From Rhodamnia argentea (Eukaryota; Streptophyta; Magnoliopsida; Myrtales; Myrtaceae): a stretch of 64,000 nt of DNA. The translations under genes and the position numbers were made by a program. This document shows positions 12,001 through 24,040 of the stretch, piece by piece. Under the pieces are notes generated by a model. The model had not been told where the DNA came from. It worked only from the letters and a program-made list of their open reading frames with translations, and did no database searches. The stretch's first letter is position 1, and every line of letters begins with the position of its first letter. Location: the NCBI RefSeq assembly GCF_020921035.1, contig NC_063154.1, forward strand, positions 30,079,948 to 30,143,947. The letters run 5' to 3'.

Positions 12001-12870
12001 TATGAGTAAAGAAGATTCACTAAGCCAAAAAATATTGCAAATGACACCATTCATGAAGTTATAGCACAATTAATTGTATTCTTTTTGAGAAATAAAGTCA
12101 AGAATAATTTGATAAGGAAAACACAAATTTGGTGATGACAATGGTGCATATAATGACTCTTGATTATCTAATTTAAAAAGAATCGAATGATTGATGAATC
12201 ATTTAGTTAATTTTGAAAAGGGGCATACGTTAATGTAAAAAAATGATCAACTTTTGATTATTATCTACAAGTAACAAATCGAGTTGATAAATAATTTTGT
12301 CAAAAAAATCGGCAACGTTCTTATGGAGTCATTGACACCAAACATCATTTATCTATGAGAACCTTCACCAGTCGACGAAGTCCTCGATAGCCATTGCAGA
12401 TTTTACATAGTGTTGGAACTCGAAGGCAATAATGATGAATTGACATTGGAACATAACTACTGGATGGTTATTTCACATCTTCTTATTATAAGTGTTACTT
12501 AATAGTGGGAGATTGTAGAATAATTTCCTGTAGCCACAGATAGAATTAGGAAGCTACTTGTTCTTTCAAATTCAATAGCCATTGTATGTGACCGTCGTAT
12601 GTAACCGTCTCTAAATAGTTTATAAATACAAAAAGTGTATTCATTGTAAAATCTCCACAATTAATCAGGAAGTGCAAATTTTTTTCTATATTTATCTTTA
12701 CTTTTCTGCAATTTATCTTTACCTAAATTTACATGGGTGGCCCCTATTACTTCCAATCTGTGTACCTTCAAATTTCTTGACATTTACTTTCCTGTCTAAA
12801 ATTAATAAAAGACCCTTTACAACATCTATTGATTCATTTATATTCTCGAATGATGTTTTATCAATCTTTG
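9080..12870 (+). mobile_element. Degenerate Ty3/gypsy-like element with repeated ends and a gag remnant
   Basis: Two long direct repeats flank an internal region. About 9080-9370 matches about 12235-12530, with shared words such as 'gttggaactcgaaggcaataatgatgaa', here 28 bases with few changes nearby; both copies continue into 'atctttactt' leader-like sequence and an 'aaatcaacaaaggacc'-like block (10265 and 12795). The left copy carries an extra 600 bp (about 9370-9995). The right copy keeps a TATA-like 'tataaata' at about 12622. The interior holds a gag remnant but no reverse transcriptase or integrase was recognised. This suggests a non-autonomous or deleted element. The LTR ends could not be placed exactly. 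Confidence 0.55.
11422..11715 (+). pseudogene. Retrotransposon gag remnant
   Basis: A 96-codon open frame inside the gypsy-like element. It reads VRNRCLMSFSTKVLMNLAFDG then FKFILREKFVGQCFADLFQL and an MRVSKHGQMIKERDKR tail. That order (R-N-R-C, then L-A-F-x-G-x-K-F-x-L-R-E-K-F, then D-L-F-x-L, then a basic helix) is the pattern of the C-terminal half of plant Ty3/gypsy Gag. Upstream frames (10368-10773, 11016-11210) look like further gag pieces interrupted by stops. Not a functional gene. Confidence 0.6.
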
Positions 12871-13836
12871 TTAAACAATGATGCTCTCTAGTGATCAATA
12901 CACAAGTAGATTCAGATTGAAGTCTAGTAATCACTATTTGAAATAATCAGAATGAATTTTCAAAGCCAGCATTGGTATTGAAGGAGGAAGTTCCATAAGA
13001 GGACTAGTCTTTCACCTTTTCAACTTACCTAACGAAGAATGAAATTGAACAAAATAATTGTGAATGTTACCTAAATATTAGCTGGGAAAAAAAATTAAGT
13101 ATGATCACCGTAAAAATGCGGATTCACGGCTAAGGAATTTTCAAAGGCTAAAGTTCTTCTGTTGATAGCAGGTATACAATTTGTAATTTCCAATTCTTGT
13201 TATAGGAATTACTAGTAAGACTCTCCCAGCAATAATATTTAGTCCGCAGAGGATATGATAGGTTGACTACCTTAAACGTGATGGATACTAGTAGAGTTTG
13301 AGTGGATTATCTTTTCTTTGGCCTCATGGGATAGTTTGCCAAGATTCGTCAAGAAAAACAATTACCTTTTTGAATGTCGTAACTTTCATACAACACTCCT
13401 TTGATTGTCATAATTTTTTATTTTTATTTTTTTTTTGCTCTTTTTAGTACTATATCGAAGTAAAATCGGTTTTTGTATTTCTAATGCGACATACAAATCT
13501 TAGCTTCTTTGGCATTATTCGTAATATAATTTCTACCAACTACCAAATCGTCCCACTTTTAATGCGTTTGATTCCCAATGTGTTCTCCTTAACGAGCTTC
13601 CAAAAGCGTTCAGTTGTTTATTGACTTTTCTTCATCGCAATGATGAGATAAGCTAGCTCTTCTCCATCCTTAACGTCATTAGAGAAGGCGAACAGCTTCC
13701 CGAAAGGTAGCTGTCATCCCAGAAACGAATGTCTTCTCCAATTAAATGCTACATTGAATTAAGTTGGCTCATGTAAAGCCACAGAACTAGGTTAGATTCA
13801 GACGTTTCTACCTATTGCACAACTTGTGCTCGAGGG

Positions 13837-15287
13837 ATGACTTCCCGTCTCCGGAGAGACGGTGAACAGGGCGGGCGAAGTTTTGCATAGGAGACACCTC
13901 ATTTCTTCAAGATCGTACTCTCTCACACACTTCAAACTGGAAGGCTTGTAAGTTCTTTTCTTTAAGAATTCTTTTCTTATGGCTTGTTTACGTACTTATG
14001 ATGACTTAATATGTTAAAAACTAGGGCATTCCGAGGAGGTTTGTGAGAAAGTATGATAAGAATCTTCCCGAAACGGTGCGTTTGAGGGTTCCGGACGGTG
14101 GAAGTTGGAGAGTGGAATTGGAAAAATGGGATGATATTGTTTGGTTGGCAAAGGGATGGAAGGAATTTGCGGAGCATTACTCCATCTGTGAGGGCCACTT
14201 CTTAGTCTTCAAATACGTAGGGGACTTGGGTTTTCACGTGCTCATATTTGACAAAAGCGCAACGGAAATAGATTATCCGCTAATCGACACTGCCGAATTT
14301 GTCCCGCCTAAAACAGAAAACGTTGATGATCACTGTAATCTCTCGGTTATACTTCGAAGTCTAGATGGTTTCTCACTGAAGAGAAAAGAGAAGGATGAAT
14401 TGCATCTAAAATCATATCATCACAAGCCCTCCAAAGCGATGAAATCGGATTCCGTTAATTTGGTCGATGATGCTACTACTTCACATGCAATTGTGCTCGG
14501 ATTGGGCTCCGAAACAAAAGGCTTCCGAGCTGATCGAGGAGCGACGCTTTTGCCACAAGATTCGGAAGGTGTGTGCATCTTAGTAATGCATATGTTTTGT
14601 GTCATTTTTTCTTATGCTGCCCGCCTGACTAATTCAGGTAGGATGGAAAATTCCAAAGGCAAGGTGAGCCCCGCCATGCTGGCTTCTCTTAGCTCTGCTT
14701 CTGAACCTTCGCGGGTAACTACGGCTCTCAAAGCAGCCGGCAAGTACGAGCTGCAGTTTCCTTCCTTCACAGTAGTTATCCGGGCACATCATCAATTGAA
14801 GAATGGTGTGGTAAGAAAACATCCCAAGATAATGTCGTTCATATGTGCAAAATTTGGACAGGAATGAAATCAATTATCTTCTCGAATGGACCATCGTTTT
14901 CCTACATGGTCCCGGTTTGCCAATGAGATTATAAAAATGTAGTCTGGATAACATTTCTTGAGTTTGTCATCATGCCTTTTATGTTCTTACTTATAGAACA
15001 TTTGTTGATCAAAAATCAACTCGCAGACCGTCCCAGGCAGTTTTTTTAAGGGACGCATCAATGGAAGAATGCAAACTGCAACTCTTAAATATATGGACGG
15101 ATCATGGCCAGTGAAGCTCATGTACTACGCACAACATGGCTCGGGAAAGCTCTCCTCCGATTGGCGCGCATTTCAGAAAGGAACTTCCCTGAAGGAAGGA
15201 GATGCCTGCGTCTTCGAGCTTGTTAGGATTGATAATACTGAACTCAAAGTCTCCATTTTGAGAAGGAATGTCGAAACTTCGGTGTGA
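13837..15287 (+). pseudogene. REM-type B3 gene, copy 3, with stop codon in exon 1
   Basis: Near-duplicate of the intact gene at 4258-5574. Exons align as 13837-13947, 14025-14568, 14638-14810 and 15027-15287, all with usable GT/AG borders, and would encode 362 codons with two B3 domains. Its second exon is longer than in copy 2 and keeps a 40-odd residue basic linker (LKRKEKDELHLKSYHHKPSK) that copy 2 has lost. In exon 1 the codon that is CCG in copy 2 is TAG here (13888-13890), in frame with the ATG at 13837, and no ATG lies between it and the first domain. Either translation starts from an unusual codon, another first exon is used, or the gene is dead. The rest of the frame is open, so the loss would be recent. 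Confidence 0.75.
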
Positions 15288-15579
15288 ACTTTGGTATCCC
15301 TGCAGAAAAATCTCTGCTTCGCCAAGTTTTGTTTAGTTAATCTGATCAAAGAAAGCAAGAAATTGAATGGTGATGTATTTCCTAATGTTTTTGGGAGACT
15401 AGTGAACATTACATGGAAATTGCATCTTCGAAAATTCCGAGTACGTGTCTTAATTCGCGAAGTATAAACCGAACTCATTCGTAGTGTGGAGAGTTGATCT
15501 AACAGAGACTTTAGTATATTCCTACAAGTAATATCTGTCACCATTGAGGTGGTCACAGAAAAGGAAAGAAATATTGTCT

Positions 15580-15752
15580 TGCACCAACTCTGTTTTCATG
15601 AAAATTGCAATGGTCTCTGGAGATCGATACAAAAGATTTGAGGAAAGGTGAATAAGGGATAAATCCTGCACCAACTCTGTTTTCATGAAATATTCAATGG
15701 TCTCTAGAGATCAATACATCCAGATTCAAGGAAAGGTGAATAAACATGAATC
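15580..15752. repeat. Direct repeat, two units of about 85-88 bp
   Basis: 'tgcaccaactctgttttcatga' starts at 15580 and again at 15668, and each unit goes on through 'caatggtctct-gagatc-atac' to 'gaggaaaggtgaata' or 'caaggaaaggtgaata' and ends in 'aatcc'. The second copy leads directly into a diverged start of another B3-type unit (about 15690-15890). Confidence 0.75.
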
Positions 15753-15900
15753 CTGCCATCCATCAATAACACAAAAGGAAATTCCAATAAGAGGCTAGTC
15801 TTTCCCCATTTCGCCTTACAAAATGGATGAATGACATCAAGAGAACAATTATGAATATTATAATAATTATAAACCTGAATCGCCCTAAAATTTTCAGAAC
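15690..15900. repeat. Start of a fourth B3-type repeat unit, truncated
   Basis: Resembles 12890-13090 and 3270-3470: a 'tctctagagatcaatac' start, 'ttccaataagaggctagtctttc', and 'gaacaattatgaat' in the same order. It stops just before the last RIBA exon. No B3 coding sequence follows it. Confidence 0.6.
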
Positions 15901-16029
15901 TCATGGTCGGCAGGCATCCCTATGTTCTTAACCTTAGGGCTTAAAAAATAAAGTAATAATACCATCTGTCAGTTAACTTGCTTGAATCCCCCCAAAGAAA
16001 TCATCAGCAGTCGAACTATCCAGCGGCTC

Positions 16030-19000
16030 CTATGAGTCTAACACGGCCAGATCAGAAGAAACAGTACTACTTGGCTTGCCGTTTTTGCTTATGAGATTGC
16101 TGAAGCGGCCATTGACTTCTGCACCATAGATGTGCCCCATCTTGGAGCGTTTTGTCTCCAAGTATCTCTTGTTCTCCTCTGTTATTGGAGTTACTAAAGG
16201 GACTCTCCCAGCAATAGCCAAGCCGTAACCTTTAAGCCCCACATACTTTGACGGGTTGTTCGTCATCAGCTTCATTGTCCTGACTCCAAGGTCACGCAAC
16301 ATCTGCAGTATTAGTCAATATGTTAAGCACCATATGCTATGAAAAGTTTGATGATGGAGTGATTCTTTCTACTAATCAAATCTCGTCTTTTTAAGATGAG
16401 AATTTGAAGCTCTGCTTTAGTCACCAGCTTCCTCTAATAGTCCTACACATCATGTACAATTTCTGAAACGGTCACTGAAATTCATCTACCTTTAAATTTA
16501 GGATGACAATGTTAGTTTATTGATCTTCTCTATTCCACAAAGCATATAATGACAAGGACCATGAACCAACCTCATTCAGAAGCTAAATTATTTAGGACCT
16601 CTCGCATCGTTATAGTTTCTGACTTAAGTAAGAAATACCTGAGCACCAATTCCATACTCTCTAGAGTCAACGGGCAACCCGAGTTCGACATTTGCTTCCA
16701 CGGTGTCGCGCCCATCATCCTGCAGGTTATAGGCACGTAGTTTGTGCCCCAAACCTATACCTCTTCCTTCATGCCCTCTGAGGTATACCAGCACGCCCCT
16801 ACCAGCAGCTTCTATCTGCTGCATCGCCTGTGCAAGCTGGTTGCCGCAGTCACATCTAGCAGATCCAAATATGTCTCCTGTGAGGCATTCCGAGTGTACC
16901 CTCACAAGGACATCTTGGCCATCTCCAATGTCACCCTGTTCAGACGATAAACTACAAAGTGTGAATCACATGATGGGAAATATTGCTGTCTGAAGGAAGG
17001 ACAAAAAACATGATTACGGCATTCCTATATCAATTGCCGGACACATACAGGCCCCCTTTTCATAAACTTCAAAAAAGAATTATCGTTCCCATCAGTTCAC
17101 TAATATCCTAACAATCATTTCTCCTGATGTCAAACATTCCTGTCCAGACAACGTTGTTATCCAAGATAAATATGGCACCCCAAACTATGATTAGACAAAT
17201 TTTTACTAACTTCAATTTTAATTTAATGGCACTCAACCTCAAAGATACCATCAATTTCTCAGTACAGCCAGTTCTAGTAAAAACACTGTCACACAAAATC
17301 ATGCACCGTAAGTACATAAGATGAAGCACAAATTGAAGTTGTGTTGAAAACGCACTGCAACAAACAAGATTCTCAAAGTTTACAATTAATCCATTTGAAA
17401 CTCTCTATTTAGCAGTTTCTGGATTCTTCAAACAGTTTTAGCAATTAACTCAAAATTCATCTTACCTTGACCATTGCAATGTGCTCAATTCCATCTAATA
17501 TTGATCTATAGCAATGGGCCGTGAATGGACCCCACATTGTTGGTAATCTTGCAGCACCAGCAAGTTCAACTAGTTTATCTCTTTTCCGGCGGTACCTGTA
17601 GATTTATGCATCTAATGAGCAGTGAAATCATTTCTCACTCACACAGTATAAGAAGCTTCTCAATACACAAGTCAGGATACAACAAATAAGAACTTTTTTG
17701 TCAATCTAGATGTCCTATCCTTATTTCCTGATGATAATGCCGAGAATGCACCTCAAACTCTGCCTCAGTTAACAGTCAACTGGCAAATCCTGGCTGGTTA
17801 TAATTAAATGCTATTCTAAGACATCGAGTAAGAGAGGAACCCATATACTAATCTAACAATGCCATGCACATTAAAATTTGTGAGAAACAACTCTTCAGAA
17901 CCCAAAACCATCGATCTGCATGGTATCGACGAGCAGGATAACAACCACAAGCTTTATGAATAGACCAAATTGGCTTATGCTTCTCTTTTTTTTTTTTTTT
18001 TTTTTTGCTATGTAAAACGACAGCCCAACAGCCTCCCAGAAGAGACTCTTTAACCCACCCCACCCAGGGTTTGAAGGCTTCGACTCTTAATTTATCCACT
18101 CCCAAAAAGGGCAGATGCCTCTTGGACAACATCTTAGCCCAAAAAACCAATACTTAAGAAGTGAAAGTTGTTCAGACCAAAAAAATAACAATAATAAGTG
18201 AAAATTGCAGCCGAAATTTGGATTTGATTGGGAACTACCTGTCCTAAGAAATATTTGCATTGGATTGCTCGGAAGAGAATCTTACCTGATTAGATCAGCA
18301 ATGGATACAATTTTTAAGTTCTCCCGTAGTGCAAACTCACGAAGCTTAGGCAATCTTGCCATGGAGCCATCATCATCCACTACCTCACAAAGAACTGCCA
18401 CCGGTTCCAATCCAGCTAACATAGCAAGGTCAACAGAAGCCTCTGTATGCCCAGCTCTTTTCAGGACACCACCCTCCCTGTACTTCAATGGGAAAATGTG
18501 CCCCGGCCTGTTGAAATCTTCAGGTTTTGAATCTCCAGATGCAAGAGCCAAAACTGTCGTTGCCCTGTCATGCGCTGATACGCCTGTAGTTGTCCCATGC
18601 TTTGCATCCTATAAAAATATTTCTTAGTTACCATCCATTACAAGGTAAGAGAAGAGCCAATCAGATGTAGTGACGCAAAACGAAGCTGATTGAAGGCTTT
18701 TTGGACATCGAGAATTTAAGAAACTAATATCGTTCTGCTAAACTAAGAAAGAAAGTGCAAGTTATCTGTTATTTTTTTTCTAACATTCATTTCCAAGAAT
18801 ACTTCACAAATCAAGATCTCTACGGACTGCGGACAAGAAACAATTCGAAGTGTCTTGCTCTCCAGAGGGCCGTTTCTTAAGTACATGAACCTCTGAGAAA
18901 GCAAAACAGAATAACAATAAATACACTTTGATGAAAAACAAAAAGTTCAAATTATCCCCATCTGTTATTTTCCAATCAAAAACTCAACACTAAGTTTTGA

Positions 19001-20720
19001 GAAAAACCTCATGTATTGAAAAAGGATATGGTGTAATAAAAGCACATACCACAGTCACAGTGAATGCAGTCCGAAGCTTCTCTTCATTCTGCCTCTGATT
19101 CACCATCAAAGGAAGTTGCAAGCGCTCCAAATCTTCCTCTTTCATGCTCACACAAACAATCCCAGTGCCATGCTTCACAATAAATGCCATAGCCTCTGGT
19201 GTTGCCATTTCTGCTGCCATTATAAGATCACCCTCATTCTCCCTGTCCTCGTCGTCTACCGCCACTACAATCTGGAATTCAGTTCCAACCATGACATAGA
19301 CATTTATGGATGAACAATTAAAATGCACTCGACAATGTGATACAAAAAGCATACCAACCTTTCCTTGGCGGATGTCCTCAATTGCTTCTGGAATAGATGC
19401 AAAGCCTGTTGTGGGTTGGTCCAAGTCAAATTCATCATCTTCAATGGGGAAAGAAGTGCTTATAGGCGCAGTATCAGCTGCAAGCGCTCCAAACACTACT
19501 GCATCAGGCTGCAATTGAATGCCAACTGATTCCTCACCAATCAGAGTCTCGCTCACCACAAAATCACCAGGATAAGACAAAGTTTCACCTCCGCCAGGTA
19601 TCACTGCAGCTTTTGCTGCAACAACACCCCTCCCACTGGAAGATAATTTACCACCCAATGAAACCGCGGTTATATCAGATGGAAAACCAATTTGCGAAGA
19701 ATGGTTTGCCTGGAGCAGCAAATTGGATGATTTCGAGTTCCTGGAAACTCTGCATGAAACATGGCCACTTAGATTTTAACCATGAGGATTAGCTTCGACG
19801 AAAACATCAATCTCGGTACATCCTCAAAGCTACTTAAACTCGGCGCAGCATCCACTCTCTAAAAGTCAGAACTCTAAATGAAGGAACCAAAGGTCGATCA
19901 TTTCAAACAACTAGTTAGGAGCATTCGATGCCTGGAGAAGTACCCAATATAGATGCCTACCAGAGATCTCCCACCTTCTTATATGAGTGCTGATGTACAA
20001 ATCAGTCGTGGGAATTAACAAGGAAAAAGGCAGGAAGATTTTGCAGAGTGAACACAGGCCATCAACTTCACCAATCACTTCAAAAAGCACATCATGCTTT
20101 GTTTACTTATGGACAAAGCCAAATCTCCAATTTCCAGACAATGTTCTTTTGAAAGACAAAGACCAACTCATCCCTTGTGTGACAAGGAAAAAAAAAAGCC
20201 TTTTTATCAAGTCAAGCAGAGGAAGATGACAAAATTAAGCCAGCTTAGTGGTTTCGATTGTGCACTCACTTCTAAGCTCCCAAAGATGGCTAACCACAAA
20301 GCTAGTGACAAACAGAAAATCTCATCCACCATTTCCGAGTTCACTTCGAATTCTAATGAATTGAGAAACTGATAAGAAAATATTGGATGTGCCCAATTTG
20401 AGAATCTACTGCAAACAGACAAATAGAACCAAGGAACGCCACCAACCCATCACCCAACTCACAAAACCTTCAAAAGCAACAGACCAAACACAAGTTCGAA
20501 GCCAAAGTAAACACCAAAAGCACCAGAGACACTCGGCCACAATTGGCCACGACAACTACAAGAATCGGCGGAACGTAAAGATCCCAGAACAACGACACAA
20601 ACATCAAACCAAACGAAGCCGCTCGTTATTAAGATCACGATGTCCCGGAACCGGAGTTGAACAAACGTACTGCAAGCGAGCGAGAGCCGTGGGGAGAGAG
20701 ACGATGTTGACGGAAGCCAT
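16030..20720 (-). CDS. RIBA1: Bifunctional riboflavin biosynthesis enzyme RIBA (DHBP synthase / GTP cyclohydrolase II), plastid
   Basis: Catalyses both first committed steps of riboflavin synthesis: ribulose 5-phosphate to 3,4-dihydroxy-2-butanone 4-phosphate, and GTP to the diaminopyrimidine precursor. Seven exons join in frame: 20720-20671, 19749-19359, 19271-19050, 18608-18286, 17595-17466, 16935-16639 and 16302-16030, giving 561 residues. The first ~125 residues form a variable, serine-rich plastid transit region. The DHBP synthase domain begins near [10 protein letters not shown], has the acidic [11 protein letters not shown] loop, and includes RPGHIFPL and [10 protein letters not shown]. 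The GTP cyclohydrolase II domain follows [11 protein letters not shown] and carries the zinc cysteines ([17 protein letters not shown]), [10 protein letters not shown] and YGIGAQ. All catalytic motifs seen are present. ATG 20720 is chosen because exon 1 splices in frame and no other upstream start fits. Length is normal for the plant family. A CT-rich leader lies upstream on this strand. Confidence 0.96.
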
Positions 20721-20882
20721 TGCGGTCGAATTCGAACTGAACAAACCAATTCGCGAGGCGGTTCTTGAATGGGTCTCTGAGGGGGTGGCCGCTGCTTTTA
20801 TGCACCGCCAAGATTACCCGGAATATTCAAATTGGGGGAGGAAGAAGATGCAAAATTGTCAAGTGGGAAGCTCGGAGGAAGG

Positions 20883-20883
<1 letters not shown>

Positions 20884-20912
<29 letters not shown>
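20884..20912. repeat. GA microsatellite upstream of RIBA
   Basis: A GA run, which reads as CT repeats on the RIBA coding strand about 165 bases before the start codon. CT-rich tracts are common in plant leaders, so it may lie in the 5' UTR or core promoter. Function is inferred only. Confidence 0.8.
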
Positions 20913-20917
<5 letters not shown>

Positions 20918-21748
20918 TGGAAGGAACCAGGCCAGAGGAACATCACCCGCGGGTGAAATTTCCGTGGGTCGACTGGTGCCGGTGCATTTGCAAAACGTGC
21001 TTAATAATTTCAGACGGCAAAAAAGAAAAGCTTATACAGTGTTAATTTTTTGCAAAAAAAATTATTGCTTTAGTAATACCAAAACTTTCTGTGTAATAAA
21101 ATGGACATAAAAAGAGGATATGCTGATTCTTAAATTGGCATTTACCCAAAAAGAGTACCAAAATTAAGAAATGTATGAGAAAATATCCAATCATAAAAAT
21201 GAAAATATTCATATTTAAAATGTTAAGTTACGTCGACCAAACTGAATTGTCTAAGATATTCCTCATCTTCATAGCGGCATGAACCATCTTTGTTCAGCTC
21301 AAGAGAAGTAGGATTAACGGTGTGACTTACTTAAGAATAGTCCAAATGGTATCAAGTAGCGAGCGGCCGATCTAGAGCAAAGAAAAGCAGATGGCAAGCT
21401 AGCGAAGCTAACTAACTAGGAGGAAAATAAGGTTTTGGTGCGCTAACGGCATTCGTTTGATTGTCTTGCCAAACATTGCAGTTTAGTCGGTGTGTCCAAA
21501 TTCGGTATCGACCCGTCGAATCTCGCTTTAATCCGCGCATTCCTAGTTCGATTACCGAGCACGGGATAAGATGAATTAATCCGTAAGAGGAGGAAGAGCA
21601 AAGGAATGAAGATGGAAAGAGGTGACCAAATAAAGAGTTAGCGATATCTTATTTGCAAAATTCAATTATGGTGAAGAAAAGTTATCTGGACATAACGTCT
21701 TAAATCATCACCCCGTTTTGAAAAAGAGTGTGTAACTATTTTAATTAA
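20913..21748. other. Intergenic, no gene seen
   Basis: Promoter side of RIBA and AT-rich intergenic DNA. No protein of any recognisable type is found on either strand, and the short open frames are low complexity. Confidence 0.5.
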
Positions 21749-21890
21749 GGGTTAATGCCACAAAAAATTTCAAGCTGGTACGCCTGTGACAAATTTACCT
21801 CCAAAATATTTTTTTGACCACCAAAAAAAATAATTTGGAGGTAAATTTGTCACGGATGTATTAATTTGGGGTTTTGCATAGTATTAATCC
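21749..21890. mobile_element. 142-bp MITE with 9-bp target duplication
   Basis: The ends are inverted: 'gggttaatgcca' on the left against 'ggattaatacta' read from the right, and both arms contain 'gtgacaaatttacctcc' in opposite orientation, so the element folds into a hairpin. It is flanked on both sides by the identical 9-mer 'tttaattaa' (21740-21748 and 21891-21899). A non-autonomous DNA transposon; a 9-bp duplication fits a Mutator-type mobiliser, but the family is not certain. Confidence 0.8.
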
Positions 21891-21899
21891 TTTAATTAA

Positions 21900-23760
21900 A
21901 AAGGCGGTCATCACATACACGCGCGATTAAGATCGTTAAAGGAGATGCTTTTTATTATCTATATGCAAGAAATGTCCAATTTCTAGACGTAATATTAATA
22001 GTCAATGCCATCGCATCTTATGACCATGTGATGTCCAATGGCTGAAGGAAGGTGACGAAGACAACGTCCTCACGGGCGATGAAATGGCTGAAGGGGTCTG
22101 TTCACGGCGTGCCGAGCATATTGTATAGCGTTACGATGTGTCATCATAAGTAAAAAAATTATGTTTAATACACCATAAATGTTAAAGTAATTAAATATTA
22201 AATCACGTCTTTATTTAAAAGTTTAATCTTATAGAATAATTGATAGTAGTCCCACATATTCTTGTATTTGACCCCTCAATAAAATATTTCCATGCTTAGT
22301 ACTAGGCAAGGGTTACGTCCAGTAAAAAATTTTACTATAATTAGCCTAATGAAAAATTATTGGATTAAATCGCGCTGCCCTCTTGAGACCCTCGGAGGGA
22401 AGGCTCACAGACCTCGCTCGAGATAGAGCTGGACCCTTGTACTTTTCTGTCGTAAAGGAATATAAATCGCACCTCAATAATTCTCATAATAAAATGATTT
22501 TACGGCGGTTCGTCGTAAATAAAAAAAAAGTAGATGTTCTGTTCGTAGTTGTACGCGTGGAAATTTCGACGAATGAAGATGGAAGTATAGGCACGGCTTG
22601 ACCACCTCATCACCATCCTAACTTCCACCGAAGGACATAACGAAGAAAAATAGCCCAGTTTGTCCTTGCCGCACCCTTTCGCTGACTTTGACTCCACTTT
22701 GAACCTTTTTGCTCGGGAGCGACATCGGTCACAATGGTCTTGTCCTAAAGTAAAATTTTTAAGGTTGGCCCCCCAAAAAGAAAAAGTAAATTTTAAGGAT
22801 TTTGCGATACCATGTTACGTCGTAATGTCTAATAGCAGCACTAGGTGCACGAAAAGTATGGTCCATACGAGGCCAAGCAACAATTGTCGTCAATACATAA
22901 TAGCATTATCTGTTCGGAGATAAGGTTGCTGTCTCCTTATCGGCCCCTAGGTATGGGGCAAAGCAGCAGGGGCGGGATCTGTATCGGGATGAAGTTAGCT
23001 GGTCCACGAATTCTTGAGAAACACGGATTCGAGAGGTCATACCGAGTCAATTAATAACCGAGAAAAAGAGAGAGGGAAAGCTCGCGTTTTCGGACGAAAT
23101 AAGAGCTACCGATAACAAGAGAGAGAGATCCGAAAAACGCTTAAACGATTTCACTTAACATCTCGAAATGATGGAAATTGGAGAAAAAAAAAAGAAACTA
23201 TGCCACACATATAATGTAAAGCATGGAGTATGGGAGTGCTTACTGGTTATCTTGCTGGGAGTCCATGTCAGCAAATGCAGCAAGCAAAATTGACTTGGTC
23301 TGGTCTATGGGGTAAACTCTTCACTTGCAAAAGGAAGTTTCTGGGGTTTGGTAAGGCAAAAAGGCCTTCCAAGAGGGCTTATATGCATAGAAAGAGATGG
23401 TCTTGTTTTGGCAATGATATGATTTCAAGGGCATCCTTGCAAATATGGAAATCTCATATTGGGCACTCTGGTGTCCTTTTTCAACATTGCCATTTTTACA
23501 TGATGACCCCCCAAAAAAGTTAATATTGTCAAATTGCTTGCAGTTGGCAATTTGGAGTCAATTGCCTTCTATTTTTTGAAAAGGGGAAGGATAAGCTTCT
23601 GGTCAAATAAAAGGCAATTGGCATGTATATGGGAGCAATATCTAGGATGCTAATTATGGCAACAATATCTAGGAAGGATGTTAATTGATCACTGCCTGTA
23701 GCTGATTATGATAGGTTTAGATTGCACGAGAAACGTGATTTTACTGTAAAAAAAACAACT
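21900..23760. other. Intergenic, no gene seen
   Basis: AT-rich DNA without recognisable coding content. Open frames such as 23230-23523 plus (97 codons) have no domain that I recognise and no splice context. Confidence 0.5.
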
Positions 23761-23811
23761 ATCTTGCACTTGGCAAACTCTCCATCATTCTAAAAAAAAA
23801 AAAAAAAAAAA

Positions 23812-24023
23812 ACTCCATCATTAACCATTGGGCGATTGCCATGGTGCTCACTCTTCTCATTTGGGAAGAGGGAGGTGGGAGGTTCGAATCTCCACCTTCC
23901 GGGAGTGGGTGAGGACGTGTGAGGAGAGAGTAGAGTTTCGCAACCCGCACACGGCAAATAATACATATAATGTGACATGTATAGTAGAATAGGATTGGTA
24001 GAATCGAACAAAAAAAAAAAAGC
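23812..24023 (+). mobile_element. tRNA-derived SINE
   Basis: About 200 bp with a clear Pol III B box, 'ggttcgaatctcc' (about 23881), preceded at about 55 bases by an A-box-like 'tgggcgattgccatgg', and ending in an A-rich tail ('gaacaaaaaaaaaaaa'). The flanks carry a near-identical 'ctccatcatt' (23813-23822) and 'ttccatcattt' (24024-24034), consistent with a target duplication. A third 'ctccatcatt' with its own long A run lies just upstream (23779-23812), as if an earlier insertion hit the same site. Not a functional tRNA gene: no acceptor stem pairs. Confidence 0.6.
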
Positions 24024-24040
24024 TTTCCATCATTTATCAA

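Noticed and set aside
17848..18150. 100-codon minus frame within RIBA intron 4
   Set aside because: Inside an intron, ends in a poly-lysine run from a poly-T tract, and does not match the enzyme.
20383..21045. 220-codon plus frame opposite RIBA exon 1
   Set aside because: Runs antisense through the RIBA first intron, first exon and a GA microsatellite (ERERERERER); no protein similarity.
23817..24011. Possible tRNA gene because of the B-box sequence
   Set aside because: No acceptor or anticodon stem pairs around it, and it has an A tail and flanking duplication, so a SINE is the better reading.
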